A stretch of DNA of 45,555 bases from JBMNNS01 sp050942625 (GTDB lineage: Bacteria > Bacillota > Dethiobacteria > DTU022 > UBA8154), in contig JBMNNS010000004.1 of the NCBI GenBank assembly GCA_050942625.1, positions 1 to 45,555 on the forward strand. The letters run 5' to 3'. Shown piece by piece: positions 9,068 to 16,220 of this stretch; position 1 is the first letter of the stretch, and every line of letters starts with the position of its first letter. The notes beneath the pieces are model-generated. The model was not told where the DNA came from. It did no database searches and was given only the letters and a program-made list of their open reading frames with translations. Both the position numbers and the translations under genes were made by a program.

Positions 9068-9772
9068 ATGTTAACGGTACTGTCGGCAGTAGCACTGGTA
9101 ATCAGGGGTATTTTGCTTTTAGTATCCTACATTACCAATGATTCCTTCCCGCAACCACTGACCCCGGAAGAGGAAAAATACTATTTAGGGCTATTAGATC
9201 AGGGGGATGATGATGCCAGGCAGGTTCTTATTGAACGCAATCTAAGGCTTGTAGCCCATGTTGTAAAAAAATTTGATAATACTGGGGAAGATAAAGAAGA
9301 CCTTATTTCTATTGGGACTATTGGGCTTATTAAAGCTATCAGAACATTTGACAGCAAAAAAGGCGCCCGTCTGGCTACTTACGCAGCAAAATGCATAGAA
9401 AACGAAATTTTGATGCAGTTAAGGGCAAATAAAAGAAATAAGCAGGAAACGTCAATTTATGAGCCCATTGGAGTTGATAAGGATGGTAATGAAATAAGCC
9501 TTTTGGATGTCCTGGGTACTAATCCCGATGAAGTGTTGGATGAGGTGGAAAAAATTATATTTGACGAGAAGTTAAAAAGGGTGGTTAAAAAGTTAAAACC
9601 AAGAGAACAGAAGGTCCTGCTGATGCGTTATGGCCTGGAGGGGAAAAAAAGAAGTACCCAAAAAGAGGTAGCTGGCTACCTGGGGATTTCTCGTTCCTAC
9701 GTTTCACGGATTGAAAAAAAGGTTATTACCAAAATAGCTGCAGAATTTCACCCTGAAGGCTCCAGGTATTAA
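9068..9772 (+). CDS. sigK: RNA polymerase sporulation sigma factor, pro-sigma-K
   Basis: A 234-aa sigma-70 family factor closely resembling B. subtilis sigma-K, the late mother-cell regulator. The ATG at 9068 has an AAAGGTGG site 10 nt upstream. Residues 1-20 form the hydrophobic inhibitory pro-sequence (MLTVLSAVALVIRGILLLVS), and the next residues YITND match the position where the Bacillus protein is cleaved (after Ser20, before Tyr21). Region 2 contains NLRLVAHVVKKF, EDLISIGTIGLIKAI and KLATYAA-like RLATYAAKCIENEIL. Region 4.2 has STQKEVAGYLGISRSYVSRIEKK. The gene is continuous and is not split by a skin-type prophage. Processing would require SpoIVFB, which is not encoded in this window. 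Confidence 0.93.
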   Translation: MLTVLSAVALVIRGILLLVSYITNDSFPQPLTPEEEKYYLGLLDQGDDDARQVLIERNLRLVAHVVKKFDNTGEDKEDLISIGTIGLIKAIRTFDSKKGARLATYAAKCIENEILMQLRANKRNKQETSIYEPIGVDKDGNEISLLDVLGTNPDEVLDEVEKIIFDEKLKRVVKKLKPREQKVLLMRYGLEGKKRSTQKEVAGYLGISRSYVSRIEKKVITKIAAEFHPEGSRY

Positions 9773-9923
9773 CGGTCGGGAACCCTGTTTTTGAATTTTG
9801 GGGATTTTTTTTGAGCAGAAGGACGAGCACGGAGGGGATGGTTAGCAAATTTATGTTTATGTTGTCCTTTGCAATCACCCGCTCAGGGGTAGCCTGTGCG
9901 GCAAAGTATTCCAGGGGGTTTCG

Positions 9924-9932
9924 TGATATAAT
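9924..9932 (+). promoter_or_regulatory. Extended -10 promoter for yqeG
   Basis: TGATATAAT (9924-9932) is a consensus extended -10 element. The expected -35 position (9904-9909, AAGTAT) is poor, as is common for extended -10 promoters. It lies 50 nt before the yqeG start and suggests yqeG is transcribed separately from sigK. Confidence 0.45.
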
Positions 9933-9982
9933 AGGAGCAAGGAAAAAGCTGCTTTGAAAGGTTGATATTATAAAGGGGGTTA

Positions 9983-10495
9983 ATGCAGGTGTGGAAGCTT
10001 CTTTGCCCATGGATGTATGTGAGTAATGTTCATAAGATAGAACTTGACGAATTACAGAAAAAAGGGATCAGGGGTATTATCATCGATCTTGATAACACAC
10101 TTGTTCCATGGAACGGCAATGAAGTTTTTCCTGAGGTTTTGGAATGGATGATAGGTGTGAAGGAGAGGGGTTTCAAAATATGTATTGTTTCTAATAATGA
10201 TTTTGACAGGGGAAATGAATTGGCCGAATATTTTGACGTACCGGCTATTTGGAAAGCTGTTAAACCCCGGCGGCGGGCTTTTCGCCAAGCCATAAAAATT
10301 ATGGGCCTGAAAGCTTCGGAGGTGGCCGTAGTAGGCGATCAGGTTTTTACGGATATTTTGGGAGGAAACAGGCTGGGGTTATATACCATCCTGGTTTTGC
10401 CCATGAACAAAAGGGAATTTTTCGGAACTCGTTGTGTTCGCCAGGTTGAAAAGATCATCCTTTTTGCTTTGAGAAGAAAAGGATTGATCAAATAA
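9983..10495 (+). CDS. yqeG: YqeG family HAD IIIA-type phosphatase
   Basis: A 170-aa haloacid-dehalogenase superfamily phosphatase. Motif I is IIDLDNTLVPWN with D35 (nucleophile) and D37. Motif II is CIVSNN, the motif III lysine lies in AVKPRRRAF, and motif IV is VVGDQVFTDILGGNR. The size and the DNTLVPW signature match the YqeG family of Gram-positive bacteria, which is related to mitochondrial PGP phosphatase Gep4/PTPMT-like HADs; the physiological substrate in bacteria is not firmly established. The ATG at 9983 follows an AAAGGGGG site. In B. subtilis yqeG is adjacent to yqeH and aroE. Here aroE is about 4 kb downstream, inside the pilus locus. Confidence 0.88.
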   Translation: MQVWKLLCPWMYVSNVHKIELDELQKKGIRGIIIDLDNTLVPWNGNEVFPEVLEWMIGVKERGFKICIVSNNDFDRGNELAEYFDVPAIWKAVKPRRRAFRQAIKIMGLKASEVAVVGDQVFTDILGGNRLGLYTILVLPMNKREFFGTRCVRQVEKIILFALRRKGLIK

Positions 10496-10504
10496 AAATT
10501 ATTT

Positions 10505-10543
10505 ACATTTATTGTCAGTGGTGGGGATAAAATAAATAAATGT
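10505..10543. terminator. AT-rich inverted repeat between convergent genes
   Basis: ACATTTATT (10505-10513) and AATAAATGT (10535-10543) form a perfect 9-bp inverted repeat with a 21-nt loop, placed between the 3' ends of yqeG (+) and the small minus-strand gene. Both flanks are A/T rich. It could act as a weak bidirectional terminator, but the stem has almost no G-C pairs. Confidence 0.3.
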
Positions 10544-10563
10544 TTGTTATTATTACTGAAACG

Positions 10564-10770
10564 TTATTTAAACAAAAATTTAATACTGAGATCCTTCCTT
10601 TCATTTTTCAAAAATGAAAGTTCCGCAATGTTTAGTCCTTCTAAAGAAGGCTTATCTTTTTTTAGATCCTGCAATATTTTTTTAACCACCTTGAGGAGGG
10701 TGTCGGGATTGTTGATTTGTTTACCTTCCAGGTAAGGTTTCAGTTCTCTGGTCACTGTAATCTGCTGCAT
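10564..10770 (-). CDS. Small protein of unknown function (68 aa)
   Basis: A minus-strand frame with an ATG at 10770 preceded, in its own orientation, by an AAAGGTG ribosome site. An in-frame GTG 4 codons upstream overlaps that SD and is less likely. The product begins MQQITVTRELKPYLEG and ends in a basic, hydrophobic tail (LSIKFLFK). It is rich in Lys, Leu and Glu, has no predicted membrane segment or cysteine, and looks like a small two-to-three-helix cytoplasmic protein. The upstream region holds a TATAAT-like hexamer. I do not recognise the family. The SD and the isolated, opposite orientation between two + strand units support a real gene, although its shortness leaves doubt. Confidence 0.5.
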   Translation of the reverse strand: MQQITVTRELKPYLEGKQINNPDTLLKVVKKILQDLKKDKPSLEGLNIAELSFLKNERKDLSIKFLFK

Positions 10771-10893
10771 AGATATAATCACCTTTTTCTAAATAAAAAG
10801 CCTAAAATTATTATAGACAAATAGTGGGTAAACAATACAAATATATTCCCCGTTTTCTGCCATAAAGAAAATTTTTGACCCGTATGCAGGAAA

Positions 10894-10922
10894 TTGCCCA
10901 TTTTAGGTAGAATAAGTAGAAT
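10894..10922 (+). promoter_or_regulatory. Sigma-A-like promoter of the pilus locus
   Basis: TTGCCC (10894-10899), a 17-nt spacer, then TAGAAT (10917-10922). A second TAGAAT 9 nt upstream is part of a short direct repeat. This leaves a leader of about 75 nt before pilN. No riboswitch fold that I know is visible in that leader. Confidence 0.5.
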
Positions 10923-11005
10923 AAACTGTATTTTAAGGGAAAGATTTCATAAGGAGCTAAAGGTAGGATCGCCTGACGACAGTTTTTACATGAAGGTATT
11001 AAATT

Positions 11006-11545
11006 GTGAGGGATATTGTGTTTGAGAGTTTTAATTTGATACCAGTGGATTTGAGGTGGGGGAAAAAAAGAAGGGTAATGGTGAGGGTAGCTCTTATTTT
11101 TTTTGCTATTTTTGCTATTTCCTTTCTTATATTGAACATTCTTTTGACAATATCGAAAAGTAATATCTTTATATTGAAAAAAGAAATAGGGCAATTACAA
11201 ACAAGCATCAAAAATTATTACAGGCTAAAGGAGGAAACGAGCGGGGCGGAGGTGTTGTTACAAGGTTATGAGGACATTTTAACTAAAAATGCCCATGTGG
11301 GGGATGTGTTGGAGGATCTACATACAGCCCTGCCTGTGGATGCTTGGCTTACCGGGATAGAAATAGTGGCAGGGGAGAACATTGTTCTAACGGGATATAC
11401 AAATTCTTTGGAGGATTTGGAGACCTTTACTAAACTGCTATCTGAACGAAAATATTTTGAGCTCTGCCAACTAATAAATGTTCAAGAAGAAGAGTATAAA
11501 GGCCAGTCCTTTTTAATGTTTACAATAACTTGTAAGTTTCTTTAA
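11006..11545 (+). CDS. pilN: PilN-like type IV pilus inner-membrane assembly protein
   Basis: A 179-aa bitopic protein. A short N-terminal cytoplasmic segment contains the FNLIPVDLR box (PilN normally carries an N-L-L/I-P motif that binds the groove of PilM). It is followed by one membrane helix at about residues 27-49, a coiled-coil (KKEIGQLQTSIKNYYRLKEE), and an alpha/beta ferredoxin-like domain of the fimbrial assembly family (ALPVDAWLTGIEIV ... GYTNSLEDLETF). It starts at a GTG with GAAGG upstream. PilN and PilO form the periplasm-side alignment heterodimer that links PilM to the machine. PilM lies about 8 kb away here instead of directly upstream. Confidence 0.78.
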   Translation: MRDIVFESFNLIPVDLRWGKKRRVMVRVALIFFAIFAISFLILNILLTISKSNIFILKKEIGQLQTSIKNYYRLKEETSGAEVLLQGYEDILTKNAHVGDVLEDLHTALPVDAWLTGIEIVAGENIVLTGYTNSLEDLETFTKLLSERKYFELCQLINVQEEEYKGQSFLMFTITCKFL

Positions 11546-11559
11546 CAGGGGATCCTGTC

Positions 11560-12360
11560 ATGCCTTTTAATTTATCTGCCAGGGAAAAAAAACTTTTATT
11601 TCTTTTATTGCTTGTTATTATTTCTTTCCTTTTTTGGAGAATAAATGTCTGCCAGCTTATTCCAGAATTGGTGCAGGCCCGGATGGATTTAGACCTGGAA
11701 AAGTCAAACCTTCTTTCTGCTCAGGAAAAAATAAAAAAATTGCCTTTTTTGCAGGCTCTTGCAATGGACATAAAGGATGAGGTGCAGAATGTAGAAAATA
11801 TTTTTTGGCAGCAGATGGAGCCTGCTACTCTTATTAAAGTTTTAGGGCAGGCAGGGGGGGAGGGGCTGCAGATTACCTCTGTTCAGCCTCTAGAAAAGAA
11901 AAACGGCGATTTGGAAGAGGATGAAAGAGGTACGAGAAATTTTCGTCGGTGTGATTATGAAATTGGGGTAAAAGGAAGTTATGATGCCGTCCTGGACTTT
12001 GTTTATAAATTGGAGAGCGAACCTTCTGGCCGGATTAGTTATCTTAAACTGCAAAAGGAGGAGGAAACTCCTCTTGTAAGGGGTTTAATAGTGTGGAGGA
12101 TCTATTTTCTACCAGGGGAGCAGGAAAAAGAGGTTTTTTTTGATACCAATTTTTTTCGGCCGGATTTATTTGAGCCAGGTTCTGAGCCCCAAGCAGAGAA
12201 CGCTGCGGCAACTGGGGAGGACGTTGGGGATATAGTTATGGAGGTTATAACGGGTACTGAAATTACACAGTGTGATCTTTTGCCAGAAGACATTTTTGAA
12301 GAAAATAAAGAACAAGAGTTTTATTACCCGGATCTTTATTCTTTTCCTTTCAAAAATTAA
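11560..12360 (+). CDS. pilO: PilO-like type IV pilus assembly protein
   Basis: A 266-aa protein with an N-terminal cytoplasmic tail (MPFNLSAREKK), one strongly hydrophobic helix at residues 12-27, a coiled-coil region up to about residue 75, and a C-terminal globular domain, the layout of PilO/GspM proteins. A long acidic C-terminal extension (after about residue 200, many Glu/Asp) goes beyond the usual PilO domain and ends in an aromatic segment (EFYYPDLYSFPF). It starts 14 nt after pilN with an AGGGGATC site. Sequence similarity in this family is low, so the call depends mainly on topology and position after pilN. Confidence 0.68.
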   Translation: MPFNLSAREKKLLFLLLLVIISFLFWRINVCQLIPELVQARMDLDLEKSNLLSAQEKIKKLPFLQALAMDIKDEVQNVENIFWQQMEPATLIKVLGQAGGEGLQITSVQPLEKKNGDLEEDERGTRNFRRCDYEIGVKGSYDAVLDFVYKLESEPSGRISYLKLQKEEETPLVRGLIVWRIYFLPGEQEKEVFFDTNFFRPDLFEPGSEPQAENAAATGEDVGDIVMEVITGTEITQCDLLPEDIFEENKEQEFYYPDLYSFPFKN

Positions 12361-12383
12361 TTCTTGCTCCGGGGTGTTCAACA

Positions 12384-13121
12384 ATGAAAAAGAATGTTGT
12401 GTTGTTAGTATTTTTAACCCTGTTTTTTGGGGTAGCCGGTCATACGTTACAGGCTTCACCAGGACTGGTAGAAAATTTCAAGGGAAGAACAGGGGGGTTC
12501 CACCTGCAGGTTAATGGTAAACCCCTGGAAACGGAACACCCGTCCTTTATTTTAGAAGATAAGGGTGTAACCATGGTGCCTTTAAGGGAGCTGGCAAAGG
12601 CACTTGGTTTTGCTGTTCATTGGGATGATGCTACCCGTACTATTTGCATTTCAAACGATGGTAGAGACACTGTATATGGGACTGCCGTCAAAATAGAAGA
12701 TATGAAGGTTATTCGTAATGTTGGGCCGTTTTACAGAAACAGGGAAGGCTATTATCAAATAGCGGGTAGGCGTTTCCACGGGGGGGTAGCCGTGGATATT
12801 TCCAAAAATAATCCTGCCGCAGAATTTGTTCTTGACCTTAATGGCAACTATCTCAGCCTTGAAGGCCACTATGGAGTGGATGATGAAACCATGAACAGCA
12901 GGGGTATTTTTAGAATGATAATATTAGGCGATGAACGGGTACTATATGATTCCCATACAATAACACCATCAACCTATGCTGGTTTCCTCCAGGCTGGGGA
13001 TTTTGATCTCTCCTTTGTCAAGCGCCTGATCTTCAGGGTGGAATGGAATGAATCCAAAATAGGAGATTATGATGATTTAAAGGTAGTATTGGCCGATTTT
13101 AAGTTTTTTCAGAAGCAGTAG
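12384..13121 (+). CDS. Secreted protein with stalk (copper amine oxidase N-like) and NPCBM-like domains
   Basis: A 245-aa protein with a classical signal peptide (MKKNVVLLVFLTLFFGVAG, cleavage near residue 24). Residues about 38-90 match the copper-amine-oxidase N-terminal/stalk repeat common in Clostridia cell-surface proteins: LQVNGKPLE ... VTMVPLRELAKALGFAVHWDDATRTI. Residues about 110-240 resemble an NPCBM/NEW2-type carbohydrate-binding jelly-roll: FHGGVAVDISKNNPAAEFVLDL..YLSLEGHYGVDD, then a strand with RVEWNE. No catalytic residues are evident. Its place between pilO and the prepilin peptidase suggests a surface or cell-wall-binding accessory of the pilus machine. That role is inference. 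Confidence 0.75.
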   Translation: MKKNVVLLVFLTLFFGVAGHTLQASPGLVENFKGRTGGFHLQVNGKPLETEHPSFILEDKGVTMVPLRELAKALGFAVHWDDATRTICISNDGRDTVYGTAVKIEDMKVIRNVGPFYRNREGYYQIAGRRFHGGVAVDISKNNPAAEFVLDLNGNYLSLEGHYGVDDETMNSRGIFRMIILGDERVLYDSHTITPSTYAGFLQAGDFDLSFVKRLIFRVEWNESKIGDYDDLKVVLADFKFFQKQ

Positions 13122-13175
13122 CCTGGAAACAGGGAGGCATAGCAGGTAGAATATGACGAAGGGACAAAAAGTTAC

Positions 13176-13937
13176 ATGGAGCAGCTTGCGCCTTATTTTT
13201 TACTTTTAATATTGGGACTTGCCTGCGGCAGTTTTTTAAATGTAGTTGTTTACCGTTATCAGGAAGGGGTTTCCCTGCTAAACCCGCGTTCCCACTGTCC
13301 TGGCTGTAAGGCTTCTTTGCAGCCCAGGGATCTTTTTCCGATTTTAAGCTTCATCCTACTAAAGGGAAGATGCCGTTATTGTGGCAAAGGTATTTCATGG
13401 AGTTATCCACTGGTGGAACTTCTTTCAGCAGGGATCTTCCTGTTTTGTTTTTTCTATTTTAAATTTACCCCCCTATTTTTCAAATATGTAGTTATTTTTG
13501 TCCTGCTGCTTGTTTTGTCTTGCATAGATGTTAGAATGCATCTCCTGCCCAACCGTTTTATTTTTATTCTGTTTGCCTGGGGGTTTTTCTGGCAGTTTTT
13601 CTATCCGGTTGTTTCCCTTGGCTCAGCCCTGGCTGGTTTTTTTATGGGTGGAGGCCTTTTTTATGTTATTTCTTTGTTAAGCAAGGGCGGCATGGGGGGC
13701 GGGGACGTCAAATTAATGGCTGCTCTTGGCTTTCTAATGGGCCACTGGCCGTCTATATTTTTAATTTTTCTGCTTTCCTTTTCTCTGGGGGCTTTCGTAG
13801 GGGTGATCCTCCTTTTTTTAAAGAAGAAAACTTCAAAATCACCCCTGGCTTTAGGTCCTTTTTTGTCCCTATCCTTCTTTGTTGTTACTTTTTGGGGAGC
13901 AAGGATCTGGGAATGGTATTGGCTGACTGTTCGCTAA
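13176..13937 (+). CDS. pilD: Prepilin peptidase / N-methyltransferase (A24 family)
   Basis: A 253-aa polytopic aspartic protease that removes the leader from prepilins and N-methylates the new N-terminus. The N-terminal cytoplasmic zinc-binding loop has C41, C44, C66 and C69 (CPGC ... CRYC). The two catalytic aspartates are D118 in SCIDVRMHLLPNRF and D177 in GGMGGGDVKLMAALG (the GxGD motif). About seven to eight membrane helices are apparent. The GSFLNVVVYR box at residues 18-27 is a family hallmark. Its substrates are presumably the four prepilin-like proteins encoded 3.5-7 kb downstream. Confidence 0.95.
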   Translation: MEQLAPYFLLLILGLACGSFLNVVVYRYQEGVSLLNPRSHCPGCKASLQPRDLFPILSFILLKGRCRYCGKGISWSYPLVELLSAGIFLFCFFYFKFTPLFFKYVVIFVLLLVLSCIDVRMHLLPNRFIFILFAWGFFWQFFYPVVSLGSALAGFFMGGGLFYVISLLSKGGMGGGDVKLMAALGFLMGHWPSIFLIFLLSFSLGAFVGVILLFLKKKTSKSPLALGPFLSLSFFVVTFWGARIWEWYWLTVR

Positions 13938-14000
13938 TGGTATGCAGTTAATCCGGCGAGCCTGGCTGTTCAACCCATAAAATTGGTAACATGGAGGTTT

Positions 14001-14051
14001 ATGTTTTGTTCCGGGCAGTTACACTGTTTTAATACAAAATGGGATGTGTAA
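14001..14051 (+). other. Putative 16-codon leader ORF overlapping the aroE start
   Basis: GGAGGT (13993-13998) is followed by ATG at 14001, opening a frame that encodes MFCSGQLHCFNTKWDV and stops at 14049-14051, overlapping or abutting the candidate aroE starts (14044, 14053). The SD-ATG gap is very short, so initiation efficiency is uncertain. aroE itself lacks a clear SD, which makes coupling plausible. Confidence 0.25.
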
Positions 14052-14925
14052 AATGATGATGATCGATGGAAGGACAAAGATTGTTGGCCTCTTTGGGGCC
14101 CCGGTAAGCCATTCCCTTTCACCTGCGATGCATAATGCAGCTTTTCATAAGTTTGGTTTAAATTATTGCTATCTGCCGTTTCATGTGGAAACAAATAATT
14201 TGCCCTCAGCAGTAAAGGCAATAAGGGCACTGGGTATAAGAGGCGTGAATATAACAGCTCCACATAAGGAAAAGACAGTCCTCTACCTGGATACTCTTTC
14301 CGAAACAGCCCGGCTTTTACAGGCTGTTAATACAGTTATAAACGATGATGGAAAATTATATGGGGAAAACACCGACGTGGATGGCTTTATCTTTTTACTC
14401 CGCAACAACCTAAAAAATAAGGGTGAGGGTGAAAAGGCTTTGATGCTTGGTGCCGGTGGGGCGGCTAAAGCAACAGCCCTGGCGCTTGTGAGGTCCGGGG
14501 TTAAATCCTTGACAATCGCCAATAGAACCCTGGCAAAGGCAGAACAGTTAAGCAACCTTTTAAAAAGCAGCGGGGAGTTAAAAGGACAGCGGGTTGAAAC
14601 AGTACTGCTGGATAAAAAAAACCTGCAAGAACATCTAAAAACTGCGACCCTGGTTGTGAATGCACTTAGCTGCGATCCTTTAGAATTGGATCTCCTGCCC
14701 CCAGGAGGCCTGGCAGGTCCTGCTTCCGTTATTGATCTGCGTTACAGCCCGGCAGAAACTCCCTTCCTGCACGGGGCAAAAGCAGCTGGTTGCCGCAGCA
14801 TCAATGGGCTCGACATGTTACTTGGGCAAGGAGCCAGAGCTTTTGAATTGTTTACCGGCCTGAAAAAGGCACCTCTGAAGGTTATGAAAGATGCACTTTT
14901 AAAATTTATGGAGCATAGGGCGTAA
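14044..14925 (+). CDS. aroE: Shikimate dehydrogenase (NADP+)
   Basis: A 293-aa enzyme reducing 3-dehydroshikimate to shikimate in aromatic amino-acid synthesis. The shikimate-binding SHSLSPAMHN box is at residues 22-31. The catalytic Lys is K75 in NITAPHKE and its partner is D111 in GENTDVDGF. The dinucleotide-binding loop is LGAGGAAKATAL and the C-terminal GLDMLLGQGARAFELFTG closes the active site. Three consecutive ATG codons at 14053-14061 follow the ATG at 14044, and none has a clear SD, so the start could be 9 nt later. It interrupts the pilus gene series, with aroK and aroQ following the pilus genes about 5.6 kb downstream. Confidence 0.95.
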   Translation: MCKMMMIDGRTKIVGLFGAPVSHSLSPAMHNAAFHKFGLNYCYLPFHVETNNLPSAVKAIRALGIRGVNITAPHKEKTVLYLDTLSETARLLQAVNTVINDDGKLYGENTDVDGFIFLLRNNLKNKGEGEKALMLGAGGAAKATALALVRSGVKSLTIANRTLAKAEQLSNLLKSSGELKGQRVETVLLDKKNLQEHLKTATLVVNALSCDPLELDLLPPGGLAGPASVIDLRYSPAETPFLHGAKAAGCRSINGLDMLLGQGARAFELFTGLKKAPLKVMKDALLKFMEHRA

Positions 14926-14958
14926 GACGGAAGGTTCGTCGTTGGAGGCTTGATTTTT

Positions 14959-16200
14959 TTGAAAAAAAAAGAACAGGGTGTTGATAAACTAATTATTAAA
15001 CTAGAAAATACCCCCGAACTACAGAAGGCTGCCTCCAGGGCCCCTGTAGTAAATATAGTCAATTCACTATTGCAGGAAGGTGTTGAGCGAGAGGCCAGCG
15101 ATATTCATCTTGATCCTGAGGAAAATAGGCTAAGGGTGCGACTGCGCACAGACGGCCGGCTCAGCGATCTACCTCCCTATTCCAGAAACATTATGCCGCA
15201 ACTCATATCCAGGTTGAAAATTCTTGCTGGAATGGACATCGCAGAAAAAAGATTGCCCCAGGATGGAAACATTCATGCCGAATGGGGGGGAGAAGAGATA
15301 AACATACGTGTATCTACCCTGCCCACCATTTATGGTGAGAAAATTGTTTTGCGTTTACTAAGCCCCCATAAGGTTATTCGGCCTATCGATGAACTTGGTT
15401 TTAACCGCCAAAACAAGTGGCACTATCTCAATTTTCTAAGAAACACCCATGGCATGGTTTTAATTACCGGCCCAACTGGGTGCGGTAAAACAACTACACT
15501 TTACTCCACATTGCATCATATCAATGATCCTGAAAAAAACATTATTACCATTGAGGATCCGGTGGAATACCGGCTTGATGGAATAAATCAGGTCCAGGTA
15601 AACAGGAAAGCAAACCTTACTTTTGCCAATATTTTGCGAACTGTTCTACGCCAGGATCCCAATGTAATCATGGTTGGAGAAATTCGTGATGAGGAAACAG
15701 CGGAAATGGCTATCCGGGCTGCTCTCACCGGGCACCAAGTTTTTTCAACTTTGCACACCAATGATGCCCCCAGAACACTAATCAGATTGCTCAATATGGG
15801 AATTGAAAGCTATTTACTTTCCTCTTCTTTAATTGGAGTGGTTTCTCAGCGTTTGGTACGTCTTAATTGTGAAAATTGCAGGGAAGAGTACATTCCCCCG
15901 GATGATGAACTTGCTTTGTACCAAGAGGTGTGTGGTGGTAGTTTACCGGTCTTCTATAGGGGCAAGGGCTGTGAATACTGTAATTTTACTGGTTTCAGGG
16001 GCCGGACAGCTATACACGAAGTAATGCCGATCACTGAGTCCATCCGCCAACTTATCAAGGAATCGACAAACATGGAGGATATCAGGCGTAAGTTTATTAT
16101 GGAGGGCATGAATACTTTATTGCAGGATGGGATGCAAAGGGCAGGTAGAGGGATTACTACTTTAAATGAAGTTATCAGGGAAACATACACGATATTATAA
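14959..16200 (+). CDS. pilB: Type IV pilus / type II secretion extension ATPase, GspE/PilB family (short form)
   Basis: A hexameric ATPase that powers pilin polymerisation. Walker A GPTGCGKTT has K177, and the Asp box is ITIEDPVEY. Walker B is VIMVGEIRDEETAEMAIRAALTGH, and the His box contains FSTLHTND. A zinc-binding tetracysteine module (CENC ... CEYC) lies near residues 300-345, a PilB/GspE feature absent from PilT. The product is about 413 aa against about 560 in standard PilB, because the N-terminal MshEN/GspE-N domain is missing. I prefer the TTG at 14959, 10 nt after GGAGG. A TTG at 14950 sits too close to it. It lies directly upstream of pilC. Confidence 0.93.
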   Translation: MKKKEQGVDKLIIKLENTPELQKAASRAPVVNIVNSLLQEGVEREASDIHLDPEENRLRVRLRTDGRLSDLPPYSRNIMPQLISRLKILAGMDIAEKRLPQDGNIHAEWGGEEINIRVSTLPTIYGEKIVLRLLSPHKVIRPIDELGFNRQNKWHYLNFLRNTHGMVLITGPTGCGKTTTLYSTLHHINDPEKNIITIEDPVEYRLDGINQVQVNRKANLTFANILRTVLRQDPNVIMVGEIRDEETAEMAIRAALTGHQVFSTLHTNDAPRTLIRLLNMGIESYLLSSSLIGVVSQRLVRLNCENCREEYIPPDDELALYQEVCGGSLPVFYRGKGCEYCNFTGFRGRTAIHEVMPITESIRQLIKESTNMEDIRRKFIMEGMNTLLQDGMQRAGRGITTLNEVIRETYTIL

Positions 16201-16220
16201 TGGTAGGGGGAGGAATTCCC

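Noticed and set aside
9773..9830. Terminator after sigK
   Set aside because: A T-rich tract (TTTTTTTT near 9806) exists, but the preceding bases do not form a stable stem.
10930..11005. Riboswitch (for example c-di-GMP) in the pilus leader
   Set aside because: The leader is only about 75 nt and shows neither the conserved tetraloop-receptor sequences nor a convincing multi-helix fold.
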